Positions 18,589 through 28,521 of a stretch of DNA of 64,000 nucleotides are shown here, in pieces (the stretch's first letter is position 1; each line of letters starts with the position of its first letter). The notes below the pieces were generated by a model that was not told where the DNA came from, ran no database searches, and worked only from the letters and a program-made list of their open reading frames with translations. The DNA is from Zemynaea arenosa. Lineage in GTDB: Bacteria > Pseudomonadota > Gammaproteobacteria > Burkholderiales > Burkholderiaceae_D. Location of the stretch: NCBI RefSeq assembly GCF_004614185.1, contig NZ_SPVF01000142.1, forward strand, positions 1 through 64,000, read 5' to 3'. The translations under genes and the position numbers were made by a program.

Positions 18589-20004
18589 ATGCTGTCCAAA
18601 ACGTCTTTACTAGGTGCCGCCATCTTCTTCGCGTTCTCCGCACAGGCGGCGGATACGCTCTCCGCGCAGGACCTGCAGGCCGCGGCTGCGCTGCGCGATG
18701 CGGCGCGCACCGGAAACCTGAGCTACCAGATCCTCGAATCGCTGACCACCGAGGTCGGCCCGCGCATGGCCGGTGGCCCGAACGATGCACGCGCGGTGGC
18801 CTGGGCGGAGGCCAAGCTCAAGGCGCTCGGTTTCGACAAGGTGTGGAAAGAGCCGGTGACGTTCCCGAAATGGGTGCGCGGCGAGGAGACTGCGGAGATC
18901 ACCGCGCCGTTCCCGCAGCCGCTGCATATCACGTCGCTCGGCATGTCCGTCGGCACGCCGAAGGAAGGCGTGACCGGTGAGCTGGTGCGCTTCGCGAATC
19001 TGAAGGAACTGGTCGACGCTCCGGCCGACAAGGTGCGCGGGAAGATCGTCTTCATCGACCACAAGATGGAGAACGATCACGATTACGGCAAGGTGCAGGC
19101 GGGCCGCTCCAACGGCGCGTCCGAGACCGCCAGGAAGGGCGGCATTGCCGTGATCATCCGTTCGGTGGGCACCGACAGCCACCGCTTCCCGCACACCGGT
19201 GCGATGCGCTACCAGCCGAACCTCCCGCAATTGCCCGCAGCGGCCATGTCCAACTCGGACGCGGACCTGGTGGCCCGCATGATCGCACGCGGCAAACCAG
19301 TCACGCTGAAGATGACGCTGGGCGGCCGCATGGAGGGCACCGCGACCTCCTACAACGTGATCGGCGAAATGACGGGCAGCGAAAAGCCGGACGAATATGT
19401 GCTGATCGGCGGCCACCTGGATTCCTGGGACCTGGGCACCGGCGCGGTCGACGATGGCGCGGGCGTGGCCATCACCATGAGCGCGGCCGAGATGATCAAG
19501 CGCCAGGGCCTGAAGCCCAAGCGCAGCATCCGCGTGATCGCGTATGCGAACGAGGAGCAGGGCCTGATCGGTGGCCGGGCGTACTACGAGGCGCACAAGA
19601 ACGAACTGCAGAAGATCCACGCGGCGGCGGAATCGGACGAAGGCCAGGGTCCGATCCTGGCGCTGAATTCCTTCGTGGTCCCGGCCGCGCTGCCGGTGGT
19701 GAAGCAGATGCAGGAGGTGCTGGCGCCGCTGAACGTGAAGGCGGGCGACAACAACGGCAATCCGGGGCCTGACATGGGCATCCTGAAAGCGAACGGTGTC
19801 GCGAGCTTTGGCCTGACGCTGGACGGGCACGACTACTTCGACCTGCACCACACGCCGGACGACACTTTCGACAAGATCGAACCGGCACGCATCAACCAGA
19901 CGGCGGCCGTGTATGCGGTGTTTGCCTGGATGGCGGCCCAATCGCCGGTGAGCTTCGGCTCGGGCACGGGGCAGCTGGTGCCGCCGCCGCGCCCCGCGCG
20001 CTAA
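18589..20004 (+). CDS. Secreted M28 family zinc aminopeptidase
   Basis: The 471-residue protein starts with a signal peptide (about 20 residues, cleavage after AQA). A PA-type inserted domain occupies the middle, then the M28 catalytic domain with the zinc ligands and catalytic acids GGHLDSWD, VDDGAG, ANEEQGLIGG and LHHTPDD. It should be a periplasmic or extracellular exopeptidase that trims peptides, in the human plasma glutamate carboxypeptidase group. It is monocistronic, divergent from the GST gene and convergent with the YgjP-like gene. Confidence 0.92.
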   Translation: MLSKTSLLGAAIFFAFSAQAADTLSAQDLQAAAALRDAARTGNLSYQILESLTTEVGPRMAGGPNDARAVAWAEAKLKALGFDKVWKEPVTFPKWVRGEETAEITAPFPQPLHITSLGMSVGTPKEGVTGELVRFANLKELVDAPADKVRGKIVFIDHKMENDHDYGKVQAGRSNGASETARKGGIAVIIRSVGTDSHRFPHTGAMRYQPNLPQLPAAAMSNSDADLVARMIARGKPVTLKMTLGGRMEGTATSYNVIGEMTGSEKPDEYVLIGGHLDSWDLGTGAVDDGAGVAITMSAAEMIKRQGLKPKRSIRVIAYANEEQGLIGGRAYYEAHKNELQKIHAAAESDEGQGPILALNSFVVPAALPVVKQMQEVLAPLNVKAGDNNGNPGPDMGILKANGVASFGLTLDGHDYFDLHHTPDDTFDKIEPARINQTAAVYAVFAWMAAQSPVSFGSGTGQLVPPPRPAR

Positions 20005-20016
20005 GGAATTGAAGGC

Positions 20017-20919
20017 TTAAGGGAAAACGACGGGCAGCTCGGCCGACCGCTTCTTCAGGGCGGCCTTGGCTCCGTCGTAGTCCGGATAGACTTCGGCCAC
20101 TGCGGCCCAGAAGCGCGGGCTGTGATTCATTTCGCGGATGTGCGCCAGTTCGTGCGCGACCACGTAGTCGACCAGCGACAACGGGTAGTGAATCAAACGC
20201 CAGTTCAGGCGGATGTTGCGCTCCACCGTGCACGAACCCCAGCGCGTGCCGGCGGAGGTCAGCGTGAACTGGTTGTACTGGACGCCCAGTTGCGGCGCAT
20301 AGAAGTCCAGGCGCTCCTTGAACAGCGTCTTGGCCTGCAGCTCGAACCAGCGGCGCACGCGCTCCACCAGCTGCCATTCCTGCAAGCCGGGTGGTACGCC
20401 CACATTCAATTCATTCAAGGTCTTGTCGAACCAGCAGTGGCTGCGCGCGGCCGTCTCCAACCGCAGCGTGATCTCGCCACCGAGGTAGGGCAGCTTGGCG
20501 CCGTCCACCCAGGTGATGGGCTGTTCGTCGCGCTTGGCCTTGCGTTCTCCGCGCTCGCGCAGCTTGGTCAGGATCCAGCGCTGCTTGGCGCGGATCGCGT
20601 TATCGACATCGGCCAGCGCGAGGCGTTTCGGTGCGGTGACGCGCAGGCCGGTATCGTCGATGGTGAAGCCGATCGAGCGGCGCGCGGAGCGCTGCAGCAC
20701 GTATTCCACCGATTGCGATCCGAGTGCGATCATGCGCCGCGGCGGGGCCTCGGGGACCTGCGCCGGCGGAACGATGACCGGAGGATTCGGCTGGACGCGC
20801 GGCGGTGCCTTGAACAGCGGGGCCGGCGGCGCGGGAGCGACAGCCGGGGTCGGGAGCGAAGCGAAGAAATCCTGGGCGAAGAGTTCGAGCTGGGTGCCTT
20901 GGACTTTGGGTGATGTCAT
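20017..20919 (-). CDS. YgjP-like metallopeptidase-domain protein (DUF45)
   Basis: The roughly 300-residue protein carries the YgjP/DUF45 domain with VVAHELAHIREMNHSP, an HExxH-type zinc site with a third His, after LTSAGTRWGSC. The N-terminal 90 residues are a Pro/Ala-rich linker not seen in shorter family members. The ATG at 20919 is preferred to an upstream frame start at 21033. A cytoplasmic metalloprotease function is inferred from fold only. It is 59 bases downstream of the PlsC gene on the same strand and probably cotranscribed with it. Confidence 0.85.
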   Translation of the reverse strand: MTSPKVQGTQLELFAQDFFASLPTPAVAPAPPAPLFKAPPRVQPNPPVIVPPAQVPEAPPRRMIALGSQSVEYVLQRSARRSIGFTIDDTGLRVTAPKRLALADVDNAIRAKQRWILTKLRERGERKAKRDEQPITWVDGAKLPYLGGEITLRLETAARSHCWFDKTLNELNVGVPPGLQEWQLVERVRRWFELQAKTLFKERLDFYAPQLGVQYNQFTLTSAGTRWGSCTVERNIRLNWRLIHYPLSLVDYVVAHELAHIREMNHSPRFWAAVAEVYPDYDGAKAALKKRSAELPVVFP

Positions 20920-20978
20920 TGAGCGAGGGGATGGTGCGGGCTGCGTGAGGTCTTGAATCTGCGCGCCCACTCCGCCGT

Positions 20979-21719
20979 TCAACCAGCGCTGTAGGCGTGG
21001 GGCGAAATGACGCGCATTTCTGATTCTATCCAATTTTCCACCTCTTGCATCAGACTCTCAGCGGTGTGGTTTTCTGGCGATATCGGCTTGCCAATGGAGA
21101 CCGTCACCACGCCTGGCCGCTTCACAAAAGAGTTCTTCGGCCAGCATTCGCCCGAGTTTAATGCAATCGGTACCACAGCGGTACGGGTTTCGACGGCTAG
21201 GCGCGTGCCACCCGACTTGTATTTGCCTTTTTGCCCCACCGGGATGCGCGTCCCTTCGGGGAACATGATGATCCATTGGCCATCCGCGAGACGGCGCTTG
21301 CCTTGCGTGACCACCTGCTGGAAGGCGTTGCGGCCCTGTGAGCGGTTAATCGGAATCATGCGCAGCAGCGCCATGCCCCAGCCGAAGAAGGGGATCCACA
21401 GGATCTCGCGCTTGAACACGTAGACCAATGGGCGCGGCATGGCCTTGATCATGAAGACCGTCTCCCACGCCGACTGGTGCTTGGACAGCAGGATGGCCGG
21501 CGTATCGGGCAGGTTTTCGAATCCCTTGATCTCGTAGCGGATCCCGCACAGCACTTTGGCCAGCCAGATGCAGAAGTGGTTCCAGCGCGAGGTCACCCAG
21601 TAGCGCGTGTTGTACTTGAAGGGCGCAGCGAGCAGGCACACCCAAACCCAGGTCGCGGTCGCGACGACCATGATCGTGACAAACAAGAACGAACGCAGGA
21701 ACAGGGCGGCGTTACGCAA
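20979..21719 (-). CDS. Lysophospholipid acyltransferase (PlsC family)
   Basis: This 246-residue acyltransferase has an N-terminal membrane helix (residues 7-32), the motif SKHQSAWET (HX4E rather than the usual HX4D) and MFPEGTR. It acylates lysophosphatidic acid or a related lysolipid at the inner membrane. It lies 24 bases after gmhB in a minus-strand run glyQ-glyS-gmhB-plsC, a layout common in Burkholderiales. It is a paralogue of 7318-8052; the Glu variant is found in part of the family. Confidence 0.93.
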   Translation of the reverse strand: MRNAALFLRSFLFVTIMVVATATWVWVCLLAAPFKYNTRYWVTSRWNHFCIWLAKVLCGIRYEIKGFENLPDTPAILLSKHQSAWETVFMIKAMPRPLVYVFKREILWIPFFGWGMALLRMIPINRSQGRNAFQQVVTQGKRRLADGQWIIMFPEGTRIPVGQKGKYKSGGTRLAVETRTAVVPIALNSGECWPKNSFVKRPGVVTVSIGKPISPENHTAESLMQEVENWIESEMRVISPHAYSAG

Positions 21720-21743
21720 GTGGCGTCTCCGTTAAAAAGTGAA

Positions 21744-22307
21744 TCAGATGGGGATGTGCGCGGCCGCGGCCTGCACCTTGAGCAGCGAAGTGACCATCGC
21801 GGCGAGGTCCGGGAACACCTGCGTCCCGGGCGGCAGGCCGCCGGTCTCGAAGGTCTTCTGGCCTTTGCCAGTGAGGACCAGGTAGGGCACGCAGCCGCTC
21901 ACGAAGCCGGCCTGCAAATCGCGCAGCGAATCGCCGACCGTGGGCACGCCTTTGAGGCTGATCTTGAAGCGCTTGGAAATCTCCTCGAACATGCCGGACT
22001 TGGGCTTGCGGCAGTCGCAGTTGTCGACTGCGGCGTGCGGGCAGAAGAAGATCGCATCCACCTGCGCGCCGACCTGCTGGGCGCTGGAGTGCAGCTTGTG
22101 GTGGATGGCGTTGAGGGTGGTGATGTCGAACAGTTCGCGCGCGAGGCCGGACTGGTTGGACGCCACCACCACGCGGTAGCCCGCCTGGTTCAAACGGGCG
22201 ATCGCTTCCAGCGAGCCGGGAATGGGGATCCACTCGCCCGGAGATTTGATGAACTCCGGCGAATCGTGGTTGATGACCCCGTCCCGGTCGAGGATGATCA
22301 TCTTCAT
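21744..22307 (-). CDS. gmhB: D-glycero-beta-D-manno-heptose 1,7-bisphosphate 7-phosphatase
   Basis: The 187-residue HAD phosphatase has the nucleophile motif LDRDGVIN, the SNQSGLAR loop, a Cys/His zinc-binding segment (FFCPHAAVDNCDCRKP) and the final acidic VGDSLRD. GmhB makes the heptose-1-phosphate needed for ADP-heptose, the donor for WaaC at 15502-16464. It lies 17 bases after glyS on the same strand. Confidence 0.93.
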   Translation of the reverse strand: MKMIILDRDGVINHDSPEFIKSPGEWIPIPGSLEAIARLNQAGYRVVVASNQSGLARELFDITTLNAIHHKLHSSAQQVGAQVDAIFFCPHAAVDNCDCRKPKSGMFEEISKRFKISLKGVPTVGDSLRDLQAGFVSGCVPYLVLTGKGQKTFETGGLPPGTQVFPDLAAMVTSLLKVQAAAAHIPI

Positions 22308-22324
22308 GGTCGTTTCGTATTCCT

Positions 22325-24412
22325 TTACGCGGCCAGTTTGGAGATGTCCGCGACGCGGTTCATCATGCCGTGCAGGGACGAGAGCAGCGCCAGGCGGTTG
22401 TTGCGCAGGGCGAGGTCGTCGGCCATGACCATCACGTCATTGAAGAAGGCGTCCACGTCGTCGCGCAGCTGGGCCAGGGTTTTCAGCGTGCCGGTAAAGT
22501 CGCCCTGCGCGAAGGCGGCGTCCACGGAGGGCTTCACGCGCTCGATGGCGGCGTACAGGTTCTTCTCGGCCTGTTCCTGCAGCAGCTCCGTCTTCACGCC
22601 GCCCACTTCCACCTCGGTCTTCTTGAGGATGTTGGTGATGCGCTTGTTGGCGGCGGCCAGCGATGCGGATTCCGGCATCGCGGCGAAGGCCTGCACGGCC
22701 TCCAGGCGCTGCACGATGTCGTCCAGGCGGTCCGGATTCTGCGCCAGCACGGCTTCCACTTCGTTCACCGAGAAGCCGCGGTCGCGCAGCATGCCGCGCA
22801 GGCGGTCCAGCATGAAGGCGGTAACGTCCGCGGTCGGATCGGTGAAGCCGGCGCGCTCCTTGAACTGGTCGTGCGCGATGGCCAGCAGCTCGCTGATGCC
22901 CACCGGGAGGCGCTTCTCGACCAGCATGCGCAGCACGCCAAGGGCGTGGCGGCGCAACGCGAACGGGTCCTTGTCGCCAGTCGGCTGCAGGCCGATGGAC
23001 CAGATGCCGACCAGGGTCTCCAGCTTGTCCGCCAAGGCGACGGCGGTGCCGGTGTTGGTGGCGGGCAGGGCATCGCCCGCGAAGCGCGGCTGGTAGTGTT
23101 CGGACGCGGCCAGCGCGACCTCTTCGTCCTCGCCGTCGTGACGGGCGTAGTAGGTGCCCATGATGCCTTGCAGCTCGGGGAACTCGCCGACCATGTCGGT
23201 CAGCAGGTCGGCCTTGGCCAGCAGGGCGCCGCGTTCGGCCAGCTGCACGTCGTAGCCCAGGCGCTGGGCGATGCCGCCGGCGATGCTCTCCAGGCGCACG
23301 GTGCGCTCGGCCTGCGTCCCGAGTTTGTTGTGGTAGACGACATTGGCCAGCTGCGGCAGGCGCGATTCCAAGGTCTTCTTCTTGTCCTGCTCGAAGAAGA
23401 ACTTGGCGTCGGACAGGCGCGGGCGGACCACCCGCTCGTTACCGCCGATGATGTGGCGCGGGTCGTCGGTCTGCAGGTTGGAGACGATCAGAAAGCGCGA
23501 ACGCAGCTTGCCATTCGCATCGGTCAGCGCGAAGTACTTCTGGTTGGTCTGCATGGTGAGGATCAGGCATTCCTGCGGCACGGCCAGGAACTCTTCCTCG
23601 AAGTGGCACTCGTAGACCACCGGCCATTCGACCAAGGCGGTGACTTCGTCCAGCAGGGATTCGGGCATCAGGGCCTGGTCGGCACCGGCCTTGTCCAGCA
23701 GGGAAGCGCGGATCTTTTCCTTGCGCGCGTCCACTGCGGGAATGACCTTGCCTTCGCTTTCCAGCGTCTGCGCGTACTGGTCGGCGTGCGCGATCGAAAT
23801 CGCGCCGCCGTGTGACAGGAAGCGGTGGCCGTAGGTGTGGCGGCCGGCATCCAGCCCAAGCACCGAGACCGGCACCACGGCTTCGCCATGCAGCGCGATC
23901 AGCGCGTGCGCAGGGCGCACGAACTGCACGGTCGCGCCGTCCGGGCGCTGGTAGCTCATCACCTTCGGGATCGGCAGCTTGGCCAGCGTGTCCTCGATCA
24001 CCGGCTGCAGGCCGACGGCGAGCGCGCTGCCGGCGGCGGTGTAATTCAGGAAGAAGCTCTCGGCCTTGCCGTCCTGCGCGCGTTCCAGCTGGTCCACGGT
24101 CATGTCGGCGCGGCCCATGGCAGCCAGCTTCTTGGCCAGCGGTGCGGTCGGCTTGCCTTCGGCGTCCAGTGCCACCGACACCGGCAGCACTTTTTCGCGG
24201 ATCTGCTTGTCGGGCGAGGTGCCGCGCACATTGGTGATGGAGACCGCCAGGCGGCGCGGGCTCGCGTAGGAGGTGGCGACGCTGTCGGCTTCCAGGAAGT
24301 CGCGCGACTTCAGGCCGTTGACGATGCCGGACGCGAAGGCCGCGCCCAGCTTGGCCAGCGCCTTGGGCGGCAGCTCTTCGGTGAACAGTTCGACGAGGAG
24401 GGTCTGGTTCAT
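22325..24412 (-). CDS. glyS: Glycyl-tRNA synthetase beta subunit
   Basis: The 695-residue beta chain of the heterotetrameric glycyl-tRNA synthetase starts with [15 protein letters not shown], the usual N-terminus, and includes an HD-like domain (residues near 420-520) and a C-terminal anticodon-binding domain. It is essential with glyQ, which lies 17 bases upstream. Length is normal. Confidence 0.97.
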   Translation of the reverse strand: MNQTLLVELFTEELPPKALAKLGAAFASGIVNGLKSRDFLEADSVATSYASPRRLAVSITNVRGTSPDKQIREKVLPVSVALDAEGKPTAPLAKKLAAMGRADMTVDQLERAQDGKAESFFLNYTAAGSALAVGLQPVIEDTLAKLPIPKVMSYQRPDGATVQFVRPAHALIALHGEAVVPVSVLGLDAGRHTYGHRFLSHGGAISIAHADQYAQTLESEGKVIPAVDARKEKIRASLLDKAGADQALMPESLLDEVTALVEWPVVYECHFEEEFLAVPQECLILTMQTNQKYFALTDANGKLRSRFLIVSNLQTDDPRHIIGGNERVVRPRLSDAKFFFEQDKKKTLESRLPQLANVVYHNKLGTQAERTVRLESIAGGIAQRLGYDVQLAERGALLAKADLLTDMVGEFPELQGIMGTYYARHDGEDEEVALAASEHYQPRFAGDALPATNTGTAVALADKLETLVGIWSIGLQPTGDKDPFALRRHALGVLRMLVEKRLPVGISELLAIAHDQFKERAGFTDPTADVTAFMLDRLRGMLRDRGFSVNEVEAVLAQNPDRLDDIVQRLEAVQAFAAMPESASLAAANKRITNILKKTEVEVGGVKTELLQEQAEKNLYAAIERVKPSVDAAFAQGDFTGTLKTLAQLRDDVDAFFNDVMVMADDLALRNNRLALLSSLHGMMNRVADISKLAA

Positions 24413-24429
24413 GATTCGTTATTCTGTAT

Positions 24430-25347
24430 TCAGGCAGCAGCGGGAGCGTCGGTCTTCGGGAGCATGGGGAAGCCCAGCTTTTCGCGCGAGTCGTAATAAG
24501 CCTGCGCGACGAGGCGCGACAGGGTGCGCACGCGGCCAATGTAGGCGGCGCGCTCGGTCACGGAGATGGCGCCGCGCGCGTCCAGCATGTTGAAGCTGTG
24601 CGAGGCCTTCATGATCTGCTCATACGCGGGCAGGGTCAGTTCCAGCTCGATCAGGCGCTTGGCTTCCGACTCGTGGTTCGCGAACTGCGCGAATAGCAGC
24701 TCCGTGTTGGCGTGCTCGAAGTTGTAGGTCGACTGTTCGACTTCGTTCTGGTGGAAGACGTCGCCGTAGCTCAGCTTCTTTTTGATGCCGTTTTCTTCCC
24801 ACTCGGTCCACACCAGGTCATACACGTTTTCCACGCCCTGCAGGTACATCGCGAGGCGCTCCAGGCCATAGGTGATCTCGCCCAGCACCGGCTTGCAATC
24901 GAGGCCGCCGACCTGCTGGAAGTAGGTGAACTGCGTCACCTCCATCCCGTTCAACCACACTTCCCAGCCGAGGCCCCAGGCGCCCAGCGTCGGCGACTCC
25001 CAGTCGTCTTCCACGAAGCGCACGTCGTTCTGCTTCAGGTCCAGGCCGAGGGCTTCCAGCGAACCGAGATACAGGTCCAGGATGTTTTCCGGCGCAGGCT
25101 TGAGCACCACCTGGTACTGGTAGTAGTGCTGCAGGCGGTTGGGGTTCTCGCCGTAGCGGCCATCCTTGGGGCGGCGCGAAGGCTGCACGTAGGCCGCGCG
25201 CCACGGCTCGGGGCCGATCGCACGCAGGAAGGTCCCGGTGTGGAAGGTGCCGGCGCCGACTTCCATGTCGTAGGGCTGGAGCAGGGCGCAGCCTTGCTTG
25301 TCCCAGTAGGCTTGCAGCGTCAGGATGATTTGTTGGAAAGTGAGCAT
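24430..25347 (-). CDS. glyQ: Glycyl-tRNA synthetase alpha subunit
   Basis: The 305-residue class II catalytic chain begins [12 protein letters not shown] and contains [35 protein letters not shown] and [11 protein letters not shown]. The ATG at 25347 is the family start; a 12-residue upstream extension in frame is rejected. It forms an operon with glyS. Confidence 0.97.
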   Translation of the reverse strand: MLTFQQIILTLQAYWDKQGCALLQPYDMEVGAGTFHTGTFLRAIGPEPWRAAYVQPSRRPKDGRYGENPNRLQHYYQYQVVLKPAPENILDLYLGSLEALGLDLKQNDVRFVEDDWESPTLGAWGLGWEVWLNGMEVTQFTYFQQVGGLDCKPVLGEITYGLERLAMYLQGVENVYDLVWTEWEENGIKKKLSYGDVFHQNEVEQSTYNFEHANTELLFAQFANHESEAKRLIELELTLPAYEQIMKASHSFNMLDARGAISVTERAAYIGRVRTLSRLVAQAYYDSREKLGFPMLPKTDAPAAA

Positions 25348-25460
25348 CGGTGTCGGGCGCCGCGCACGTTCGGCGCGGGGCATGAATGGGTTTGCAAATC
25401 GGCCAATTTTAGCATCCCGCGGCCGTGGCCGGCCGCAGGGATTTCGCTTGGCAGGGCAGG

Positions 25461-27008
25461 TCAGGCGCGGGCGCGGCGCGCGGAGAACCAGGCCCCCAGC
25501 AGGGCGAGCGCACCGAGGCCGAGGAACAGGGCGTTACCGAAGCGGATGTACGGCGTGCTCCCCGCCATGCCCTGCACGCTGGCTGTCAATACGCCGCGCG
25601 TGTAGTAAGCCAGCTTGGCTTGGACCTTGCCACGGCCATCGATGACGGCGGTGGCGCCGTTGTTGGTGGAGCGCAGCATCGGGCGGCCGGTTTCCAGGGA
25701 CCGCATCTGCGAGATCTGCAGGTGCTGTGGAATCGCCACCGATTCGCCGTACCACGCCAGGTTGGAGACGTTGAGCAGCAGGGTGGCCGGTTGCGGCGCC
25801 TCGCGCAGCTGCTGGGCGATCTCCTCGCCAAACACGTCCTCGTAGCAGACGTTGGGCAGCACGCGCTGGTCCTTGATCGCGAACGGCGCCTGCACCGGCG
25901 CGCCGCGCGAGAAGTCGCCCAGCGGGATGGCCATCATGTCGGTGAACCAGCGGAAGCCGGTGGGGATGAATTCACCGAAGGGCACCAGGTGGTGCTTGTC
26001 GTAGCGGTAGGTCTGGCCGTTCGGCGCGAAGCCGCCGACCGAGTTGGCGAAATGGGTCGGGCTGTCCGCGAAGGGGATGCCGTAGATGATGGCGCTGTTG
26101 GTCGAGCGCGCGTAGTTGGCCAGGCTGGCCAGGTAGCCGACCGGCAGCTGCTGCGGGAAGGCGGCGATGGCCGTTTCGGGCGTGGCGATGAGGTCCGCGG
26201 GCGCCTCGGTGATCATGTTGCGGTACAGGTCCAGCGCCTGCACCAGGTGGCGCTCGTCGAACTTCTCGTCCTGCGAGATATCGCCTTGCAGCAGGCGCAC
26301 CTTGATCGGCTGGCCGGCGGGCTGGGTCCACTGCCAGGTGTGCAGCCCTGCGCCGGTGGCGATCACGATCGCGAAGATCGAGATGCCCCACATGCGGGAA
26401 CGCTGGGTGAGCATGGCGATGCAGGCGCCGCACAGCGCGGCCAGCACGCCGATGCCGTACACGCCGAGAATCGGTGCGAAGCCGCCCAGGGGCGCGTCGT
26501 TATGCGCATAGCCGGAAGCGGCCCACGGAAAGCCGGTGAACACCCAGCCGCGCAGCCATTCGCTCACGCCCCACATCACGGGCAGAACCAGCAGCAGGAA
26601 GGGCTTGACCTTGAGTGACCACTTGGTCCGCAGCCAGGACGCGACGCCCGTGGCGACCGCGCCATAGATGCCCATGTAGGCGCCCAGCAGCAGGATGGCG
26701 ATGGCGCCGAGGATGGGATTCAGGCCGCCGAAGCGGGTGAGCGCGATGTACAGCCAGTGCATGCCCGCCACCGACCAGCCCAGGCCATAGGCCCAGCCGA
26801 TCCAGGCGGCGCGCTTCGTATTCGCATCGATGCCGACCTGGTAGAACAGGAAGGCCAGCAGCGGGAACTGCAGCCACCACCAGCCGAAGGGCGCGAACGA
26901 AAAAAGGCTCAGGCCCCCCGCGAGGGCGGCGAACACCATCGGCCACGCGGTGGTGCGTGGCTTCCGGCGAGCGTTGGGATCGGGGGCGGGGCGGAAGCGG
27001 AAGCGCAT
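25461..27008 (-). CDS. lnt: Apolipoprotein N-acyltransferase
   Basis: The 515-residue polytopic enzyme adds the third acyl chain to lipoproteins in the inner membrane. About six to eight hydrophobic helices occupy the first 200 residues, then the nitrilase-like periplasmic domain with the catalytic Glu in [11 protein letters not shown], the Lys in the following loop and the Cys in [13 protein letters not shown]. It is nine bases downstream of corC, the usual ybeX-lnt pair. Confidence 0.95.
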   Translation of the reverse strand: MRFRFRPAPDPNARRKPRTTAWPMVFAALAGGLSLFSFAPFGWWWLQFPLLAFLFYQVGIDANTKRAAWIGWAYGLGWSVAGMHWLYIALTRFGGLNPILGAIAILLLGAYMGIYGAVATGVASWLRTKWSLKVKPFLLLVLPVMWGVSEWLRGWVFTGFPWAASGYAHNDAPLGGFAPILGVYGIGVLAALCGACIAMLTQRSRMWGISIFAIVIATGAGLHTWQWTQPAGQPIKVRLLQGDISQDEKFDERHLVQALDLYRNMITEAPADLIATPETAIAAFPQQLPVGYLASLANYARSTNSAIIYGIPFADSPTHFANSVGGFAPNGQTYRYDKHHLVPFGEFIPTGFRWFTDMMAIPLGDFSRGAPVQAPFAIKDQRVLPNVCYEDVFGEEIAQQLREAPQPATLLLNVSNLAWYGESVAIPQHLQISQMRSLETGRPMLRSTNNGATAVIDGRGKVQAKLAYYTRGVLTASVQGMAGSTPYIRFGNALFLGLGALALLGAWFSARRARA

Positions 27009-27016
27009 CTAGTCCA

Positions 27017-27898
27017 TTAATCTTGTTCGTCTTCGGCCTGGGGCAGCTTCTCGACGAGCAGGACGTGGATCTGGCGCGCGTCGGCGCGCAGCACTTCGAA
27101 ACGCAGGTTGTCGATGTCGAACACGTCGCCCTTGTGCGGCATGCGGCCCAGGTGGTTGGCCACCAGCCCGCCGATGGTGTCGGCATCGTCCTCGGGCAGG
27201 TTGACGCCGATCTCCTCATTGAACTGCTCGACTTCCGTCAGCGCCTTGACGCGCCAGCGCGGGCCGAGCTGGCCCTCCTTGATGGAGAGGACGTTGTCTT
27301 CCTCTTCGTCGAAATCGTATTCGTCCTCGATGTCGCCGACGATCTGTTCCAGCACGTCCTCGATCGTGATCAGGCCGGCGACGCCGCTGTATTCATCCAC
27401 CACGATCGCCATGTGATTGTGGTTGGCGCGGAAGTCGCGCAGCAGGATGTTCAGGCGCTTGGACTCGGGGATGTAGATCGCGGGGCGCAGCATGTCGCGC
27501 ACGTCGAACGATTCCTCGGCGTAGTAGCGCAGCAGGTCCTTGGCCAGCAGGATGCCGACCACCTTGTCGCGGTCGCCCTCGATGGCCGGGAAGCGCGAAT
27601 GCGCGGTGGCCAGCACGATGGGCATCCAGTCGTCGATGGGCTTGGAGATGTCGATGACATCCATCTGCGAGCGCGGGACCATGATGTCGCGCGCCGAGAG
27701 GTCGGACACCTGGAACACGCCTTCGATCATCGACAGCGCGTCGGCATCGATCAGGTTGCGCTGGTGGGCGTCGTGCAGGACTTCGAGGAGTTCGTCCCGG
27801 TTTTCTGGCTCGGGGGAGATGAGTGCGGTCAGCCGTTCAAACAGGGACCGGTGGTGCGGCTTGCCGTCATTTCTGACGTCTGAGGGATACTCGGGCAT
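27017..27898 (-). CDS. corC: CorC/YbeX-type CBS-domain protein
   Basis: The 293-residue cytoplasmic protein has two CBS domains (ARDIMVPRSQMDVI; DEYSGVAGLITIEDVLEQIVGDIEDE) and a C-terminal CorC/HlyC transporter-associated domain. In enterics YbeX/CorC is linked to Mg2+/Co2+ efflux and ribosome homeostasis. The start at 27898 (MPEYPSD) is the family start. It normally lies directly after ybeY; here the two are separated by 3.8 kb of other genes. Confidence 0.93.
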   Translation of the reverse strand: MPEYPSDVRNDGKPHHRSLFERLTALISPEPENRDELLEVLHDAHQRNLIDADALSMIEGVFQVSDLSARDIMVPRSQMDVIDISKPIDDWMPIVLATAHSRFPAIEGDRDKVVGILLAKDLLRYYAEESFDVRDMLRPAIYIPESKRLNILLRDFRANHNHMAIVVDEYSGVAGLITIEDVLEQIVGDIEDEYDFDEEEDNVLSIKEGQLGPRWRVKALTEVEQFNEEIGVNLPEDDADTIGGLVANHLGRMPHKGDVFDIDNLRFEVLRADARQIHVLLVEKLPQAEDEQD

Positions 27899-28059
27899 AG
27901 TTGGCGTGACGCCGTTGTTGCGAAGGGGGATAGGATACACCAAATCGGATTTTGCCCGTTTTTTGGGCAGGTGCGCGCGAGCTTCCGTGCGCTGTCGCGG
28001 CGGGCCTTGGCCTATATTGGTTTTCTCACCACACGCTCTGCAAGAAGGAAGGGGAAGCC

Positions 28060-28521
28060 ATGCCTACGCTATCCATCAACGGCAAGGACACGACGCTCAA
28101 CGTGCCGGACGATATGCCCTTGCTGTGGGCCCTGCGCGATGTCGCGGGCCTGACCGGGACCAAATTCGGCTGCGGAGTGTCGCTGTGCGGCGCCTGCACG
28201 GTCCACCTGGACGGGCAGCCGGTCCGCTCCTGCGTGACGCCGGTGTCGGCGGCGGTGGGCAAGGCCATCACCACCATCGAGGCGATCGGGCAGGACCCGG
28301 TCGGCCGCCGCGTGCAGGACGCGTGGCGCAAGATCGACGTGGTGCAGTGCGGGTACTGCCAGTCCGGCCAAATCATGTCCGCCACCGCGCTCCTGAAGGG
28401 CAAGCCGAATCCGACCGACGCCGACATCGATGATGCGATGGCCGGGAACATCTGCCGCTGCGGAACGTATGGACGGATCCGCAAGGCGATCAAGATCGCG
28501 GCGCAGGGAGGCCCGGCATGA
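28060..28521 (+). CDS. [2Fe-2S] subunit of an isoquinoline 1-oxidoreductase-type enzyme
   Basis: The 153-residue small subunit carries two [2Fe-2S] clusters: the plant-ferredoxin type [15 protein letters not shown] and the four-helix type [10 protein letters not shown] with CRCGTYGRI. It passes electrons from the molybdenum subunit encoded next, whose start overlaps its stop (ATGA). Strong GGAAGGGGAAG ribosome site. It has no signal peptide, so if the enzyme is periplasmic it must travel with its Tat-tagged partner. It resembles IorA; the true substrate (aldehyde or N-heterocycle) is unknown. Confidence 0.92.
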   Translation: MPTLSINGKDTTLNVPDDMPLLWALRDVAGLTGTKFGCGVSLCGACTVHLDGQPVRSCVTPVSAAVGKAITTIEAIGQDPVGRRVQDAWRKIDVVQCGYCQSGQIMSATALLKGKPNPTDADIDDAMAGNICRCGTYGRIRKAIKIAAQGGPA